Shown piece after piece: positions 1 to 10,682 of a stretch of DNA of 64,000 bases (position 1 is its first letter; every line of letters begins with the position of its first letter). Under the pieces are notes generated by a model that was not told where the DNA came from, made no database searches, and saw nothing but the letters and a program-made list of their open reading frames with translations. A program made the translations under genes and the position numbers. The stretch is taken from the NCBI GenBank assembly GCA_023212695.1, contig JALCCG010000035.1, positions 51,512 through 115,511 on the forward strand. Reading direction: 5' to 3'. Source of the DNA: Sporisorium sorghi (taxonomy: Eukaryota; Basidiomycota; Ustilaginomycetes; Ustilaginales; Ustilaginaceae).

Positions 1-830
1 CCCTTGAAGATGCCCGAGCCGACAAAGACACCGTCGCTGCCGAGCTGCATCATGAGCGCAGCGTCCGCAGGCGTGGCGATCCCGCCCGCGGCAAAGTTGA
101 CGACGGGCAGACGCTTCAAGCGCGCAGTCTCCTTGAGCAGGTGGAAGGGAGCCTGGATCTCTTTGGCGTAGGCGTAAAGCTCTTCGTCGCTCATGGACGA
201 GACGCGCTTGATCTCGCCCTGGATGGTGCGCTGGTGACGCACGGCCTCGACGACGTTGCCCGTGCCGGCCTCGCCCTTGGTTCGGATCATGGCCGCGCCC
301 TCCGAGATACGGCGGAGCGCCTCGCCCAGGTTCTTGGCACCGCACACGAAGGGCACTTTGAAGTTGTGCTTGTTGATGTGGTGCTGGTCGTCGGCCGGGG
401 TCAAAACCTCGGACTCGTCAATGTAGTCGACGCCGATGGCCTGGAGGATCTGCGCCTCGACAATGTGACCGATGCGCACCTTGGCCATGCAAGGCACCGT
501 GGTGGTCTCCTGAATCTCCTTGATCATGGCCGGGTCGGACATGCGGGCAACGCCACCCTCGACACGGATGTCGGCGGGGATCTTCTCGAGCGCCATAACG
601 GCGCATGCACCGGCATCCTCGGCGATGCGCGCCTGCTCAGCGTTGACGACGTCCATGATGACACCACCCTTGAGCATCTGGGCGAGACCCGACTTGACAC
701 CGAACGTGCCGAGGTTGGCATCGCTCTTGGGGACCGAGCCGTTGGTGCGAGCGGGAGCGACGGCAGGGTTGGAGGCGGAAGCGCCAGCGCCGTTGGTGGC
801 GGGCAGGATGGTTGGGTTCTCGGCAGACAT
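1..830 (-). CDS. PDX1: Pyridoxal 5'-phosphate synthase, PdxS/SNZ subunit, 3'-truncated
   Basis: This is the synthase subunit of the DXP-independent vitamin B6 pathway. It makes pyridoxal 5'-phosphate from ribose 5-phosphate, glyceraldehyde 3-phosphate and ammonia supplied by a PdxT/SNO glutaminase. About 276 residues are visible; the C-terminus runs off the window edge. After an Ala/Ser-rich leader, the PdxS barrel begins near residue 43 ([16 protein letters not shown]). Family catalytic residues are present: the Asp of GGVIMD (about D60), the Lys of CMAKVRIGH (about K117) and the Lys of [11 protein letters not shown] (about K185). The phosphate-binding [13 protein letters not shown] and [13 protein letters not shown] segments are intact. 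The start is the first ATG of the frame, with no intron in the visible part. It is divergent from RIP1 across 1.4 kb; no SNO/PDX2 partner lies beside it, although the two are often adjacent in fungi. Confidence 0.97.
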   Translation of the reverse strand, partial: MSAENPTILPATNGAGASASNPAVAPARTNGSVPKSDANLGTFGVKSGLAQMLKGGVIMDVVNAEQARIAEDAGACAVMALEKIPADIRVEGGVARMSDPAMIKEIQETTTVPCMAKVRIGHIVEAQILQAIGVDYIDESEVLTPADDQHHINKHNFKVPFVCGAKNLGEALRRISEGAAMIRTKGEAGTGNVVEAVRHQRTIQGEIKRVSSMSDEELYAYAKEIQAPFHLLKETARLKRLPVVNFAAGGIATPADAALMMQLGSDGVFVGSGIFK

Positions 831-2222
831 TTTGATGATGGAAGGGTATGTAGGTATGAAAGTTGGGTATGGAATCAAAATCGTTCAGGTGAAGGAAGGT
901 ATGGCTCACTATTTGAGCGTCTAGAAAGCTGCCTGGACGAGAAGAAAGAGAGAGTGGGACGCTTAGCTCAAGTTGCAGCCGAGTCAGAGAGTGAAGCAGC
1001 AGCTTGCGCCACCCTACTGTAGCGCTTCTTTGCTGCTTCCAATTGTCACAAAAAAAAAAAAAAATCGGTTGGCAGGGTCGGAAGTTAGCTTTATTTCGTC
1101 GAATCAGACAGAATGCTTCGTTTTCCTGATTCAGTTGCCGAAAGGGAAAGCGACTCGCCATTCACAGCGTTTCGGCGATCCGCCACAGCCGTATGTCTCC
1201 TGCTCTGACGCGCTTGCAGAGCCAAGAAAAAACGCTGCGGTCGGGCTTCTCCCTTCTTAGGGTCTCTTGGTGAAATTTTGCCCTCCCGTCAGTCTCGTTT
1301 CACAGAACACCATTCCGCATGATGGAAGGCAAGGCTCGAAGCGACAGCCTCTACCACCTTCCCTGCTCTGTTCGGGTGAGATTTCCATGCCACGTGTATC
1401 TCATTTAAGTTAGTTGTGAGGGGAGCAGTGGGTCGGAAAGGGGTTGTGAATGACTCGAGGGCGTGCTAGTTTAATTTACTGTAAGCGGTCTGACCTGAGA
1501 CTGCATCTAGCTGGCTGGCTTGCTCCTTGCTGATGCTCCCCAGTTGGTCTCACCGAGGACACTCCGATCCAACGTTGCTTCACCGTCTGCGCCACTGCTC
1601 CTTGACCCTCATCCTCACGGCGTCCAGGACGATCGATGTCTGTAGCTCATCATGGCTCATGGCTCAGAACCGGCTGGGAGAAAGAAAAAAAAAAAAAAAA
1701 AAAAAAAAAAAAACGAAAGTGTCAGATCGTCAGAATTGCGTCTTTTCTTACAGGTATTTTGTCAGCATTACTGTACCTGCTTTTCACAAGTCACGTGTTG
1801 GAAATCATTCGAATTTTCTTGGTTCCGGGCTTGGCCAGTCTCGTCGTTGGTGCCGTGTCCGAAGTGATTTTCGCGCGAGAAGAGTTGGAACAATCCATAA
1901 GCTCGACATTTGTCAGTAACAGCCATTCAGGCGGCTGATCACCCTATCCAATCCTTTCGCTTTGAATAATTGGCGATTTTTATTTTGCTGTTTGCGATTG
2001 ATTTCTTCTGACTGAAATTGGCAGTCTGTGTGTCTGTGTGGATAATTCATCGCTCACTTAAGGTGCCGCGCCAGAGTGAGCAAGCAAGCACAAGCAAGCA
2101 ACGTTGGTCGCTATCGCAGCTTGCTTGATGGTCCCGCAGATACCTTAAGCTCATCCTTCTTCTTGACCACCTTCACCTCACCACACATCACCCCGGGACC
2201 GTCACCATCTTCATCTTTCATC
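831..2222. other. Intergenic, divergent promoters of PDX1 and RIP1
   Basis: I see no gene here. It holds a run of 29 A (1685-1713), a CACGTG E-box-like site near 1790, and three copies of the recurring TACTGTA motif (about 1015, 1475 and 1768). The final 100 bases before the RIP1 start are pyrimidine-rich, as in a fungal 5' UTR. Confidence 0.7.
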
Positions 2223-3840
2223 ATGGCTGCCCCTGTCGCTCGTGGTGCCTTCCGCAAGGCTATCAACCTTCCGTACGTTTTGTTTCTTTTTTTTTTTTTT
2301 ATCGCCCTACCGCCTTTCTTTGGCAGCCGATTCCACAGCACAGGCAGCAGCAAAGCCACGGAACAGCAACAGCATTGCAGCCAACAGACGATGCAGGCGC
2401 CAGAGCAACCATCTCAACCCACATAATCGATCAAGACGCCTGTCTATCGGTCTCCTTCTCGTCCTGCATCTGCCGCGTTCTTGCTTCGTCCCTTTGCTGC
2501 ACCTCCTTGGCATAGACAGCGATGAGCTACAAGCTAACACACCGTTTCTTTCCTTTCCTTTCCTTTCCTCTCTGTATCGACTCGCGGCACTCTGTTTCAT
2601 TGGCGCGCAATCACCCTACAACGCACGCACATCGAATCACTGCAACCACCAACTTGCAATCTCCATCCACCAAATTCAAACGCATCACCAACTGCTCGGA
2701 TCAAACCATCCATTCTCTGCATGCATCGTTGATCGCCTGCCTCGTTCTACTATCATCCACCACTTGTGCGTATCCGTCACGCGGCATGTTGCAGTCCTAC
2801 CGCCGCCACCGCCTACAACGGCACGCCCGTCGCTACCGGCATCAACTTTGCCGCGCGTGCTCCTGCCGACCCTCACGCTCACGGACATGGCCCTTCCCTC
2901 CGATCTGACCCGCACCAGGTTCCCAAATGGGCGTCCCAACTTCGCAACTCGAACGGCGTCCTCAGCTCGCGATCTGGCGTCAATGGTGAGTAGTCGCAAT
3001 CATCTCGAATCGCATCCGAGTCCGTCGCAGTCACTGCTGCTGCTGCTGAACCCCGGCCGGGCAAAGCAAAGGGAACAAGCTCGAGGAAACAGTCGCCCTT
3101 CATCATCATTACTACCAGTTGCAAGCTACAAGCTGCATTTCGACTCGTGCTTCAGATTCTTGGACATGCCGCTGACTCTTCTTCTTTTTCTTGCTTTCTT
3201 CTACCATCCCTTGGCTCAACTAGCCCTCCCCACCGTTGGCCAGCCCCGCTACATGTCGTCGTCGTCGCGAAGCCTTCAGGCCTCGCAGCCCGACCAGGTG
3301 CCTGACTTCTCGGGCTACCGCACCAAGAGCCCCGACAGCAACAAGGCCTTCTCGTACTTCATGGTGGGTTCCATGGGTCTCATTGCCGCTTCGGGCGCCA
3401 AGGCGACGGTGTCGGACTTCCTCGCCTCGATGGGCGCGTCGTCAGATGTGCTTGCGCTCGCCAAGGTCGAGGTGGACATGAACTCGATCCCCGAGGGCAA
3501 GAACGCCATCATCAAGTGGCGTGGCAAGCCCGTGTTTGTGCGTCACCGCACCAAGGACGAGATCGACGAGGCCAACGCCGTCGACGTCTCCAAGCTTCGT
3601 GACCCGCAGAAGGACTCGGACCGAACCAAGCGACCAGAGTGGCTCGTCATGCTCGGCGTCTGCACCCACCTCGGCTGCGTGCCCATCGGCGAGGCGGGCG
3701 ACTTTGGCGGCTGGTACTGCCCCTGCCACGGTTCGCACTACGACATTTCGGGCCGTGCCCGCAAGGGTCCTGCTCCTCTCAACCTCGAGGTGCCCGAGTA
3801 CGACTTCAACGATGGCGAGAACAAGCTCATCATTGGTTAG
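2223..3840 (+). CDS. RIP1: Ubiquinol-cytochrome c reductase Rieske iron-sulfur subunit
   Basis: This is the Rieske 2Fe-2S subunit of complex III, in the mitochondrial inner membrane, which passes electrons from ubiquinol to cytochrome c1. I read three exons: 2223-2272, 2795-2985 and 3224-3840 (285 residues). The 522-nt first intron starts GTACGT and ends TTGCAG; the second starts GTGAGT and ends ACTAG. The first exon encodes a basic, Ser/Ala-rich mitochondrial presequence. One membrane helix follows [16 protein letters not shown]. The C-terminal domain has the cluster ligands CTHLGC (C227, H229, C232) and CPCHGSH (C246, C248, H249), with the spacing known from yeast and bovine Rip1. The product is longer than yeast Rip1 (215 aa) only because of a long N-terminal region. 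Splice sites were chosen by frame and consensus, since an uninterrupted frame also reads through both introns. Confidence 0.96.
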
Positions 3841-4428
3841 ACGCAAGATTCTTTCTCTCATTCTCTTCTTTGCCTCTTGTTTCGCCATATACAACCGAAT
3901 CCTTGACCAAACAACGGCTGTGCTGCGACTTGAGCAACATAAGCCGTGACCTTGCAAGCGTCAGCAGGAGTGCCAAAGTCCCTTGCTAGGGCTGTACTGT
4001 AATTTATGTTCCCTCCGGCTATGAGACGGTCTACAGTAGTTGTGACCTGCTTTTGAGTGATGTGTCTGAGCGTCACAGTGCCTGCCGCCTCTGAGCGGAG
4101 AGCTGCTGCCGTGTTTTTCTATCCGGCCAAAACATGCATCCTTTCGAATACAGTAAATTTACATTATGGCTGCCGTCGGAAGTTGTGAGAGAGGGGAAGA
4201 GTGCTCGTCTGTCTGTCTGTTTGTTCGCCTGCTTTGCCTCGCTCCGCCTTTGGCTCTCTGCTTTTCCGCCTCCTCTTTGCCCTGGCATCGCCTATCTCTC
4301 CAACTCACAACTTGTCTCTCACTCTCTCTGACCCTCTTCCTTCCCTCTTCCTACCACCACCATATTTACCTTTTCCGTCTTCTCCTCGTCGTCGTCGTCG
4401 TTGGCTCCTCTTCAACACGCTCCTCAAG
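3841..4428. other. Intergenic, RIP1 3' end and promoter of the Ser-rich protein gene
   Basis: No gene is seen. It contains palindromic TACTGTA-type elements at about 3995, 4032 and 4149 (the last reads TACAGTAAATTTAC). From 4290 it becomes a long CT-rich tract leading into the ATG at 4429, typical of a strong fungal promoter and 5' UTR. Confidence 0.65.
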
Positions 4429-4876
4429 ATGAAGTTCAGCATCGCCCCCCTCGCCCTCCTCGCCGCCATCGCCGCTACCGGCGCCATTGCTCAGGACAGC
4501 TCGATCGCTTCGTCCACCTCTTCCTCGGCTAGCGTGACCTCGTCGTCGAGCAGCTCGTCGCCTACCTCGTCCTCCTCCTCCATGTCTTCTTCCAGCGGTG
4601 GCTCTTCCAGCGGTGTCTGCGACCCTCTTGGCGGTGATCCGCGTGCCCGCCCTGCTGGCTGCCCGTACAGCTCCACCAGCGTGCCCCCCTACAACCGTGA
4701 GTTTCCGTCACAAAACAGTCGTCGTTCAGACAGCATCCATCCTTAATTGTGTTGCAAGCGCAAGAGGATGCAGATGCAAGTGCTTGGATGAGCCAAGCCA
4801 TCTGAACAAACACGCGCCACTCAACGGCAGCAATGCTGCAAAGCAAAGGCGACATGCTTACTGACCAAGCTTCAAT

Positions 4877-4911
<35 letters not shown>

Positions 4912-5292
4912 CTCGTTTCTTCTGAATCCATCAAACCTCAAACCTTCCAACTGCGATCCGCCTTGCATCCTGGCACGACTTGCAACACAGTGAGCTCGCT
5001 CATCTCGTACTTCATCTACGGCTACACGCGCGGCCCTGAGGCCAAGTCGCCCGAGGAGGTGGCCAACCAGATGGCTGGCTCGGTTCTGCAGTACTACCCC
5101 ACGCTCACCACCCCGCGCTCAGAGCTGTCAGCGTCGTTCGTCGAGGCCATCTCAGCCACCATCCAGGCTGTCGCTGACGGCAAGCTCACCAAGGCGGATC
5201 TGCACGCTCCCAACGCTGCCGTTCCCGAGCACCTCATCCAGTGGGGTGTCGCTGCTGCTGCCATTGTCGCTGCCGGTGCCATTGCTCTCTAA
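4429..5292 (+). CDS. Ser-rich secreted, possibly GPI-anchored protein
   Basis: I do not recognise a family. Two exons, 4429-4696 and 4991-5292, give 189 residues. The donor is C|GTGAGT and the acceptor AACACAG, and joining them keeps frame (PPYN-LSSLISYF). Residues 1-21 (MKFSIAPLALLAAIAATGAIA) form a clear signal peptide. A mucin-like stretch of nearly pure Ser/Thr follows (about 22-62), then a short Cys-containing segment (VCDPLGGDPRARPAGCPYS). The second exon encodes a folded-looking region (SPEEVANQMAGSVLQYYPTL) and a hydrophobic C-terminal tail (WGVAAAAIVAAGAIAL) that ends the protein. That tail suggests a GPI-anchor signal or a membrane tail. A cell-wall or plant-interaction role is inference. 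The intron carries a 33-base T run. Confidence 0.82.
4879..4911 (+). repeat. Poly(T) tract of 33 inside an intron
   Basis: An uninterrupted run of 33 T lies 79 bases upstream of the acceptor of the Ser-rich protein gene. It may serve as a polypyrimidine tract. Runs this long are slippage-prone, so the exact length is uncertain. Confidence 0.9.
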
Positions 5293-5711
5293 ACATCTTT
5301 GGCCATGTGTCGTGCATGCATGCTTTGACTCTGGCATAGCGCTCCCCTGATCCCACTCCCTCCGCTAGCTGGCCGAGTTCCGAGGAAAAGGGTACGAGAC
5401 CGCTCCAGCAAGCAAACATGCATGATCGATCGATCGATTGATTGATGGATTGCATATCGACGCTCTTTCCATGCCGCAGTTGTCTCTCGATGCTTGTCTC
5501 TGTTCTTCTCTCTGCTACGACGACTACTCGCAATTCTCATTCTAGATTCGTTTTTATGTGATTGCTTGTGTGACTGTCCGAGACTTGGTGCCGAAGTTTT
5601 CTTTTCTTTGCAGATGTGGTTGTCGGACAGCTGATTGGCGTGCTGAGTTGAGACGAGACATTGCATTTCAGCTGAGTCCCGAGCAGCACGGGAAAGGCTC
5701 TTTCGACAAAA

Positions 5712-5752
<41 letters not shown>

Positions 5753-6305
5753 GTGTGTGATGAGGAAAAAGAGGCGAGTATATGTCGACTTGGCGACGCT
5801 GGTCACTCTGCTTTGCCTGCGCCCGTGTCTAAGCTCAAGGTGTCGCACTCTCCTCATCTCAAACCTTGCTTGAAAGCACACTGCGCTGCCTTGCTCCTTC
5901 TGCGCACCCTCTGTTGCGCACGCACGAACTCGCACTTCCGAGCCAAGCTAAGCTTTCTGTCTGTGCGCTTCCTGTTATCCAACTCGAACACATCTCGATC
6001 ACTTCAACCGTTCAGCCGCCGTATTTGACAAATGAAATGCAGTGCACAGACTCACTTGAAGCGCTCGGACTCGTGGGCTTTGCGCAGACGCCGAAGCGCA
6101 CGCGTGCTTTGTTTTGGCTGTTCATGAAGAGATGCGATGTGATGCGGCAAAGTGGGGCGACTCAGCTTTTCTTTCTCTCTTGATAAAGTGTCTCTCCAGC
6201 ATTTCCTCTCTCTCTCTCTCTCTCAATCTCCATCGTTCCAAGTCAAGCATCCGTACATTCCAACTTGATCGCTGCTGGTCGTTACCAGCCAGCCTAGAAT
6301 GCACC
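5293..6305. other. Intergenic with GA and CT microsatellites
   Basis: No gene is supported. A GATCGATCGATTGATTGATGG palindromic patch lies near 5425, a (GA)n run of about 28 bases at 5718-5747 and a (CT)n run near 6208-6226. The last 300 bases are CT-rich and probably form the promoter and leader of the broken gene starting at 6306. Confidence 0.6.
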
Positions 6306-9023
6306 ATGTCAGCCACGCCATCTACTTCGTCGACAAAGCCTAGGCCGATCAACGAGGTGCCGACAAGGTGCTTTCCGTCCTCTTCGCGCACCTCAGCCTC
6401 TGGCGCTGCATCTTTTCCCTCTGCGCCCTCGGATTCCTACCGCAAGCTTGGCGTCATCCCAATGTCCGATAATAACACCCTCGCCATGCCCTTGTCGCTC
6501 TGTTACACGCTCTGGTCGCCCCTCTGCGACGAGACAGCCAACCCACTCTTGACTCCATTCAACCAACTCAACGCCTCTTGCACTCGGCAGCACTGCGAAA
6601 CCAAGGACGCCACGGCTAGCTCGTCGCCATCGTCGTCGCTTCCGCATCCGCATGGTGGTGAAAGCAAAGCCAAAGCCTTACCGCACATACCACGCATGCC
6701 ATGCTTGACCAAGATCGGAACCGCTTTCGAAAGATGTTTCTACGAGCTGCGCTACTTTGTCGGCTGGGACTCGGTCAACTGTTGCATTAGAGTCAACGAA
6801 TCTTGCCAGGTCTTTGTCGACGACAAGCTGCGCGAGTTTGGCTTTTACGAGGATGCCAACGGTGACTATTCAGAGTTGTGGGCTCCCAGATACTCGACTT
6901 TTACAGTTTGCCAATATGGTCACCGCACTTTGGCGACCCCTGCTATCATCAGAACCACCAGCAGCAGCGGCGAAACCGCCACACAGACAATCTACCGGGA
7001 CCCGGACAACATCAACAGCTCGCCCTGTACGACCTGCGAGTCTACCTGCGGCACGGCAACAGCAGCCGCACGCGCGGATTCCGCTTCCGCTCGCGTTCGA
7101 TCGAAACAGCGAGAGCAGATCCAGGACGCTTTGCTTCTCTCTGACTGTTCGCCTCACACGGATTCCAGCGCTAAGCGTACCTACATGTCGATCGACACTC
7201 CCCTCAAACAGCTCATGCGCCAGCTCAACCGTGCCGTCCTGCGCTACGGCTATGGCACGCACAAAGGCGACAATCTCATCTGGGTCGAACTCGCCGGCTT
7301 GGTTGGCTTGCTCAACTACGCAGCTGTTTTTTTGGATCGACGTTGGCGAGCAGGTCAAAGATCACATGCTGAAAAAGTTTGGCCCCGAGGTGTTTGATGG
7401 TTACCTCTCCGCGAACCATGCTGGTCGTGCGATGAACATCGAACAGGAAGAGTTCAAGAGCAAGGGATGTCCCGGCGGCGAAGAGGCGAGTCCGGACCAA
7501 CGCCAGGAGAGGCAATTTGAAATCATGGACGCGCTCAACACACTCGTTCCCGAGGTCACGGATCTGCGCAACGGCGTGCAGTTGGTGCTCTACACGTTTA
7601 TCTGGATCAACTACACCGCGTACCAGGGCTACGACGAAGCTCTGACGGCTACGCTGCATCGAGTGATCCCTCTGCTGCAAACGGTGGTGGTGCGTTGTGT
7701 GAACATGTCGTCCCTCACGCTGCGCGCAATCACATCTCGCATCGACTTGAAATCTGCCACTACGAAGCACGATATGCCCAAGTCATGGAGCGTCCAGCTG
7801 GATCTGTTGTTGTTGGCCGAGGCACTTGAGGTTCTATCGGGTAGCGCTCAGGTGCTTTTCACTTCAAATGGCTCTGACGAAACCGGCGGCAGCAGCAGCA
7901 GCAGCAGCGGCGGCGATTGCGCGAACAAACGAGGCAAGCGCAAGATCAAGAAAGGCTGGAACGAGAGTTTGGTCGCTTGCCCTCGTATCGCGCACTTTTA
8001 CTTACTGGCGGTGATGGATATAACCTACGACAGGCTGTGCGCACGGAACGAGATGATCAAATCGGGGTCTTTGTCTCCGCCAGACGATCCGCAGGAAGAG
8101 TGCCACTGCGACTGCGCCTCGAAGATGAGGCGCAACGTACGTCAGCTGGAAAAGCGTTTGGCGCTGAACGCGAGTACACTGTTGCATTATCTGTCGCCGC
8201 ATCTGTACGCGCCCAAGAAGAGCGAGGGCGAGGGCGAGGGCGAGGGCGAGGGCGAGGGCGAGGGCGAGGGCGAGGGCGAGGGCGAGGGCGAGGGCGAGGG
8301 CGAGGGCGAGGGCGAGGGCGAGGGCGAGGGCGAGGGCGAGGGCGAGGGCGAGGGCGAGGGCGAGGGCGAGGGCGAGGGCGAGGGCAAGAAGAAGAAAAAG
8401 AAAAAAGAAGAAGGGTGTTGGTGGTGTAGCAGCTCAAGGTGGGGCTGCCGCTGGTGGTGGTGATGGCGCGGCCAGTGGATCGGTGCTGGAAGGCATCCTC
8501 CGTGCAATAATCGCCGAGTCCGAGAAGCGGTTCGAGAAGATGTACGCTAGCGCCGTCGATGCGGATGATATCGTGCCTGTCCAGCCAGCTCAAGCGGCAC
8601 GCAGCTCGCCGCGTTTGGATCCGGCGACGCTCACCAAGGCGCCAACCACTGTCACCCTCACAACGACCACAGTGACGCGCTCATCATCATCCACCTCGTT
8701 CACCACCCACCTTCGACATGGTGCCAACCACGCCTCTAGAAACTCCTCCGCCACACACGATGCCAGGCGGCTACAACCTTGACCTGTTGGAAAGCTTCGT
8801 GGGCGCGTCTGACGGATGCCGCTGCTGGGCGACATGGAGAACTCGCTGACGCAGTTGGGGCGACGCGCCGCCGCCGCCGCCGGCGTCGTGCGAGACGGAA
8901 AAGGAGTCGTGGGTGCGTGCGTCGTTTGATGTGATGGCAAGGGCGTTAGGGGGGTTAAGAAGAGGGCGTGCTGTCGAGTGGTTCGAGCGGAGGAGGATGA
9001 GAGTGGGGGTTTTGGTGGGGTAA
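6306..9023 (+). pseudogene. Unrecognised gene broken by several frame changes
   Basis: I do not recognise the product. It starts at ATG 6306 (MSATPSTSSTKPRP) and reads well for about 340 residues, through ERCFYELRYFVGWDSVNC and LIWVELAGLVGLLNYAAVF. At the T7 run 7326-7332 the frame ends in nonsense, but the +1 frame continues sensibly (WIDVGEQVKDHMLKKFGPE ... VQLDLLLLAEALEVLSGS) into a (Gly-Glu)27 tract. A further shift in the A-rich stretch 8385-8412 is needed to reach SGSVLEGILRAIIAESEKR. More are needed near 8710 (FDMVPTTPLETPPPHTMPGG), 8815 (MPLLGDMENSLTQLG) and 8870 (SWVRASFDVMARALGGL, stop at 9021). At least five shifts, two of them at homopolymers, point to a decaying gene, with sequencing error as the alternative. 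Hydrophobic stretches (VQLVLYTFIWINYTAY) suggest a protein that once folded. Confidence 0.65.
8224..8385 (+). repeat. Hexanucleotide array (GAGGGC)27
   Basis: There are 27 perfect GAGGGC units (162 bases), encoding (Glu-Gly)n in the frame entering from upstream. The G3 runs on the plus strand recur every six bases, so the array could fold into G-quadruplexes. No sequence divergence between units is visible, which implies recent expansion. Confidence 0.97.
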
Positions 9024-9277
9024 ATTGCGAGCACGATGGTCGGAGATGGGTATCGGAGGATGGGCAGATGAGGAGGGATGGATGGTGTTGCGAGAATGGT
9101 GGCGGGAGCGGGGATAAGCTGCCCAGAGTCGGGGGTTTTGCGTTAGGATGGATGGCACTGCGAGAGTGGCGGCGGATTGGCACAAGCGATGGACGGTGGA
9201 TGGCATTCGCGAATGTAACGGCGGACAAGGGTACATGTTTTACACGTCTCACGAGTGGACCTCCTCTTTCCACTTTC

Positions 9278-9856
9278 CTACGTTGCCCATCTTGAAGGCA
9301 CCTGCAACTCAGCCTCCTCGAGCCAGTCATGGCAGTCCCACATGAGCTGTGTGAAGTGGAGCACGATGCCTGCCTCCTCCTCCCCCCTTCTCGCGCTCTT
9401 CTTCTTCATCGCTTCCCCTCTCTCTTTCCAGCTTCGGCCTTCCGCAAAAATGTATCCGCATTGAAACTCCAACGCAAGCACGAGCGCAAGCGGGAGCTGG
9501 AGCAGCGTCAACAGCACTCCGCCGAAGTTGAGGAGGGCGAGGTAGAGCGCGTCTACCGCCGTAGGGCCCAAGGTGGCGATGGCGAGCGATGCGAGTGTGC
9601 GTGCGACACGTCTGTTTTCTCGCGTAGCAACGATGGTGCGAGTGGCAGTGGTGGTGGGGGGAGGTGTGAGCTTGAACGGCGTGAATGGTGGCGGTGTGGT
9701 GGGCGTGGCGCGCAGCACGGGCGACGAGGTGTACGACGGCAGCGGTGTGGCGATGGTCAATGTGGTCGGCACCGCGACGGCGGGGTGTTGCTTGAGTGTG
9801 GTGCTTTCGGTGTACGGCGGTGGTGCGCCGATTGGTGAGGGGGGTGTGCTCGACAT
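9278..9856 (-). CDS. Small two-helix membrane protein, Pro-rich N-terminus
   Basis: I do not recognise a family. The 192-residue frame starts at ATG 9856 (MSSTPPSPIGAPPPYTES); an in-frame upstream codon would add only ten residues. The first 75 residues are rich in Pro and Thr and contain a PPPYTE motif resembling a WW-domain ligand. Two hydrophobic helices follow: LASLAIATLGPTAVDALYLALL (about 90-112) and GGVLLTLLQLPLALVLALEF (about 115-134). The tail is charged and includes KKKSARRGEEE. A gene of this kind could sit in an internal membrane, but that is inference. It converges with the broken gene ending at 9023. Support comes only from composition and the membrane pattern. Confidence 0.55.
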   Translation of the reverse strand: MSSTPPSPIGAPPPYTESTTLKQHPAVAVPTTLTIATPLPSYTSSPVLRATPTTPPPFTPFKLTPPPTTTATRTIVATRENRRVARTLASLAIATLGPTAVDALYLALLNFGGVLLTLLQLPLALVLALEFQCGYIFAEGRSWKERGEAMKKKSARRGEEEAGIVLHFTQLMWDCHDWLEEAELQVPSRWAT

Positions 9857-10682
9857 TTGCGCACACACTCTCGCAGTTTGGTACAAGAGACTGGTGGTGA
9901 TGTAGCCGTGGATGGACCGAGTTGGCCGAGCAGAGCGCCGGGCTGTCGAGATCAGAGCGCGGTTCGAGCTGTGGATGGGTTCGATGTCGAGGGAGAGAAG
10001 CGCGGTTGCGTTCGTGCAACTTTGGCTCGTCGAGACAAGCGCAGATGTTTCGGGCGGTGCTGCGTTGCAGTGCTCGCCGCTACTACTACTACTGCGATGG
10101 ACGGTGGAGCTGAGGATACTCGCTGAGCCGCTGGACAGGCATACACTTATCCCACCTCAAGAGGCCCGAGCCTGACGCAGAGCAGAGCAGAGCAGAGCAG
10201 AGACGCTGCGCCACCCATCCCAACCCCCAGCTAAGCCAAAATGCACGCACTGATAAGATAAGACCGCTTCACTCCACCCTCTAGCCCACCCGCCTTACTG
10301 TAGCCCATTCCATCCAATCGCACCGCCTTGCACGCCCCCCACATCCAGCTCGAAGCCCACGCAAGTGCGTCGATCCGCCCTGCGCCTCCCATTCTGTGTG
10401 TTCAAGTGATTTGGCCATGCTCTGTCTTCTCAGAATGCTGCACGTCAAAATATTTTCCCGACGCCCCGCACGCGGCACATTTGGACATGCGCTGGCGTGT
10501 GCCAAGACACAGCTCCATGATCACATCGATCACCCCGCGCTCACACAACTCACACAAACTCACACAAACTCGCCACTCGGCCATCAAGACACACTTTTAT
10601 CATGCGCACGTTGAAGCACAGAACATGTGCTTCTCTCGTTCCATCGACGACGCACGCCCGAGGAATTCAACGGCCACGCTTG
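9857..10682. other. Intergenic with short tandem repeats
   Basis: No gene is seen. It holds an AGCAG pentamer array (about 10171-10201), a CACAAACT-type repeat (10540-10570) and a TTACTGTA element at 10295-10302. It lies upstream of the two-helix protein gene and downstream of VPS11. Confidence 0.6.

Noticed and set aside
8187..8593. Open frames of poly(Ser-Pro) and poly(Arg-Pro) antisense to the GAGGGC array
   Set aside because: They are by-products of a hexamer repeat, which is open in every frame.
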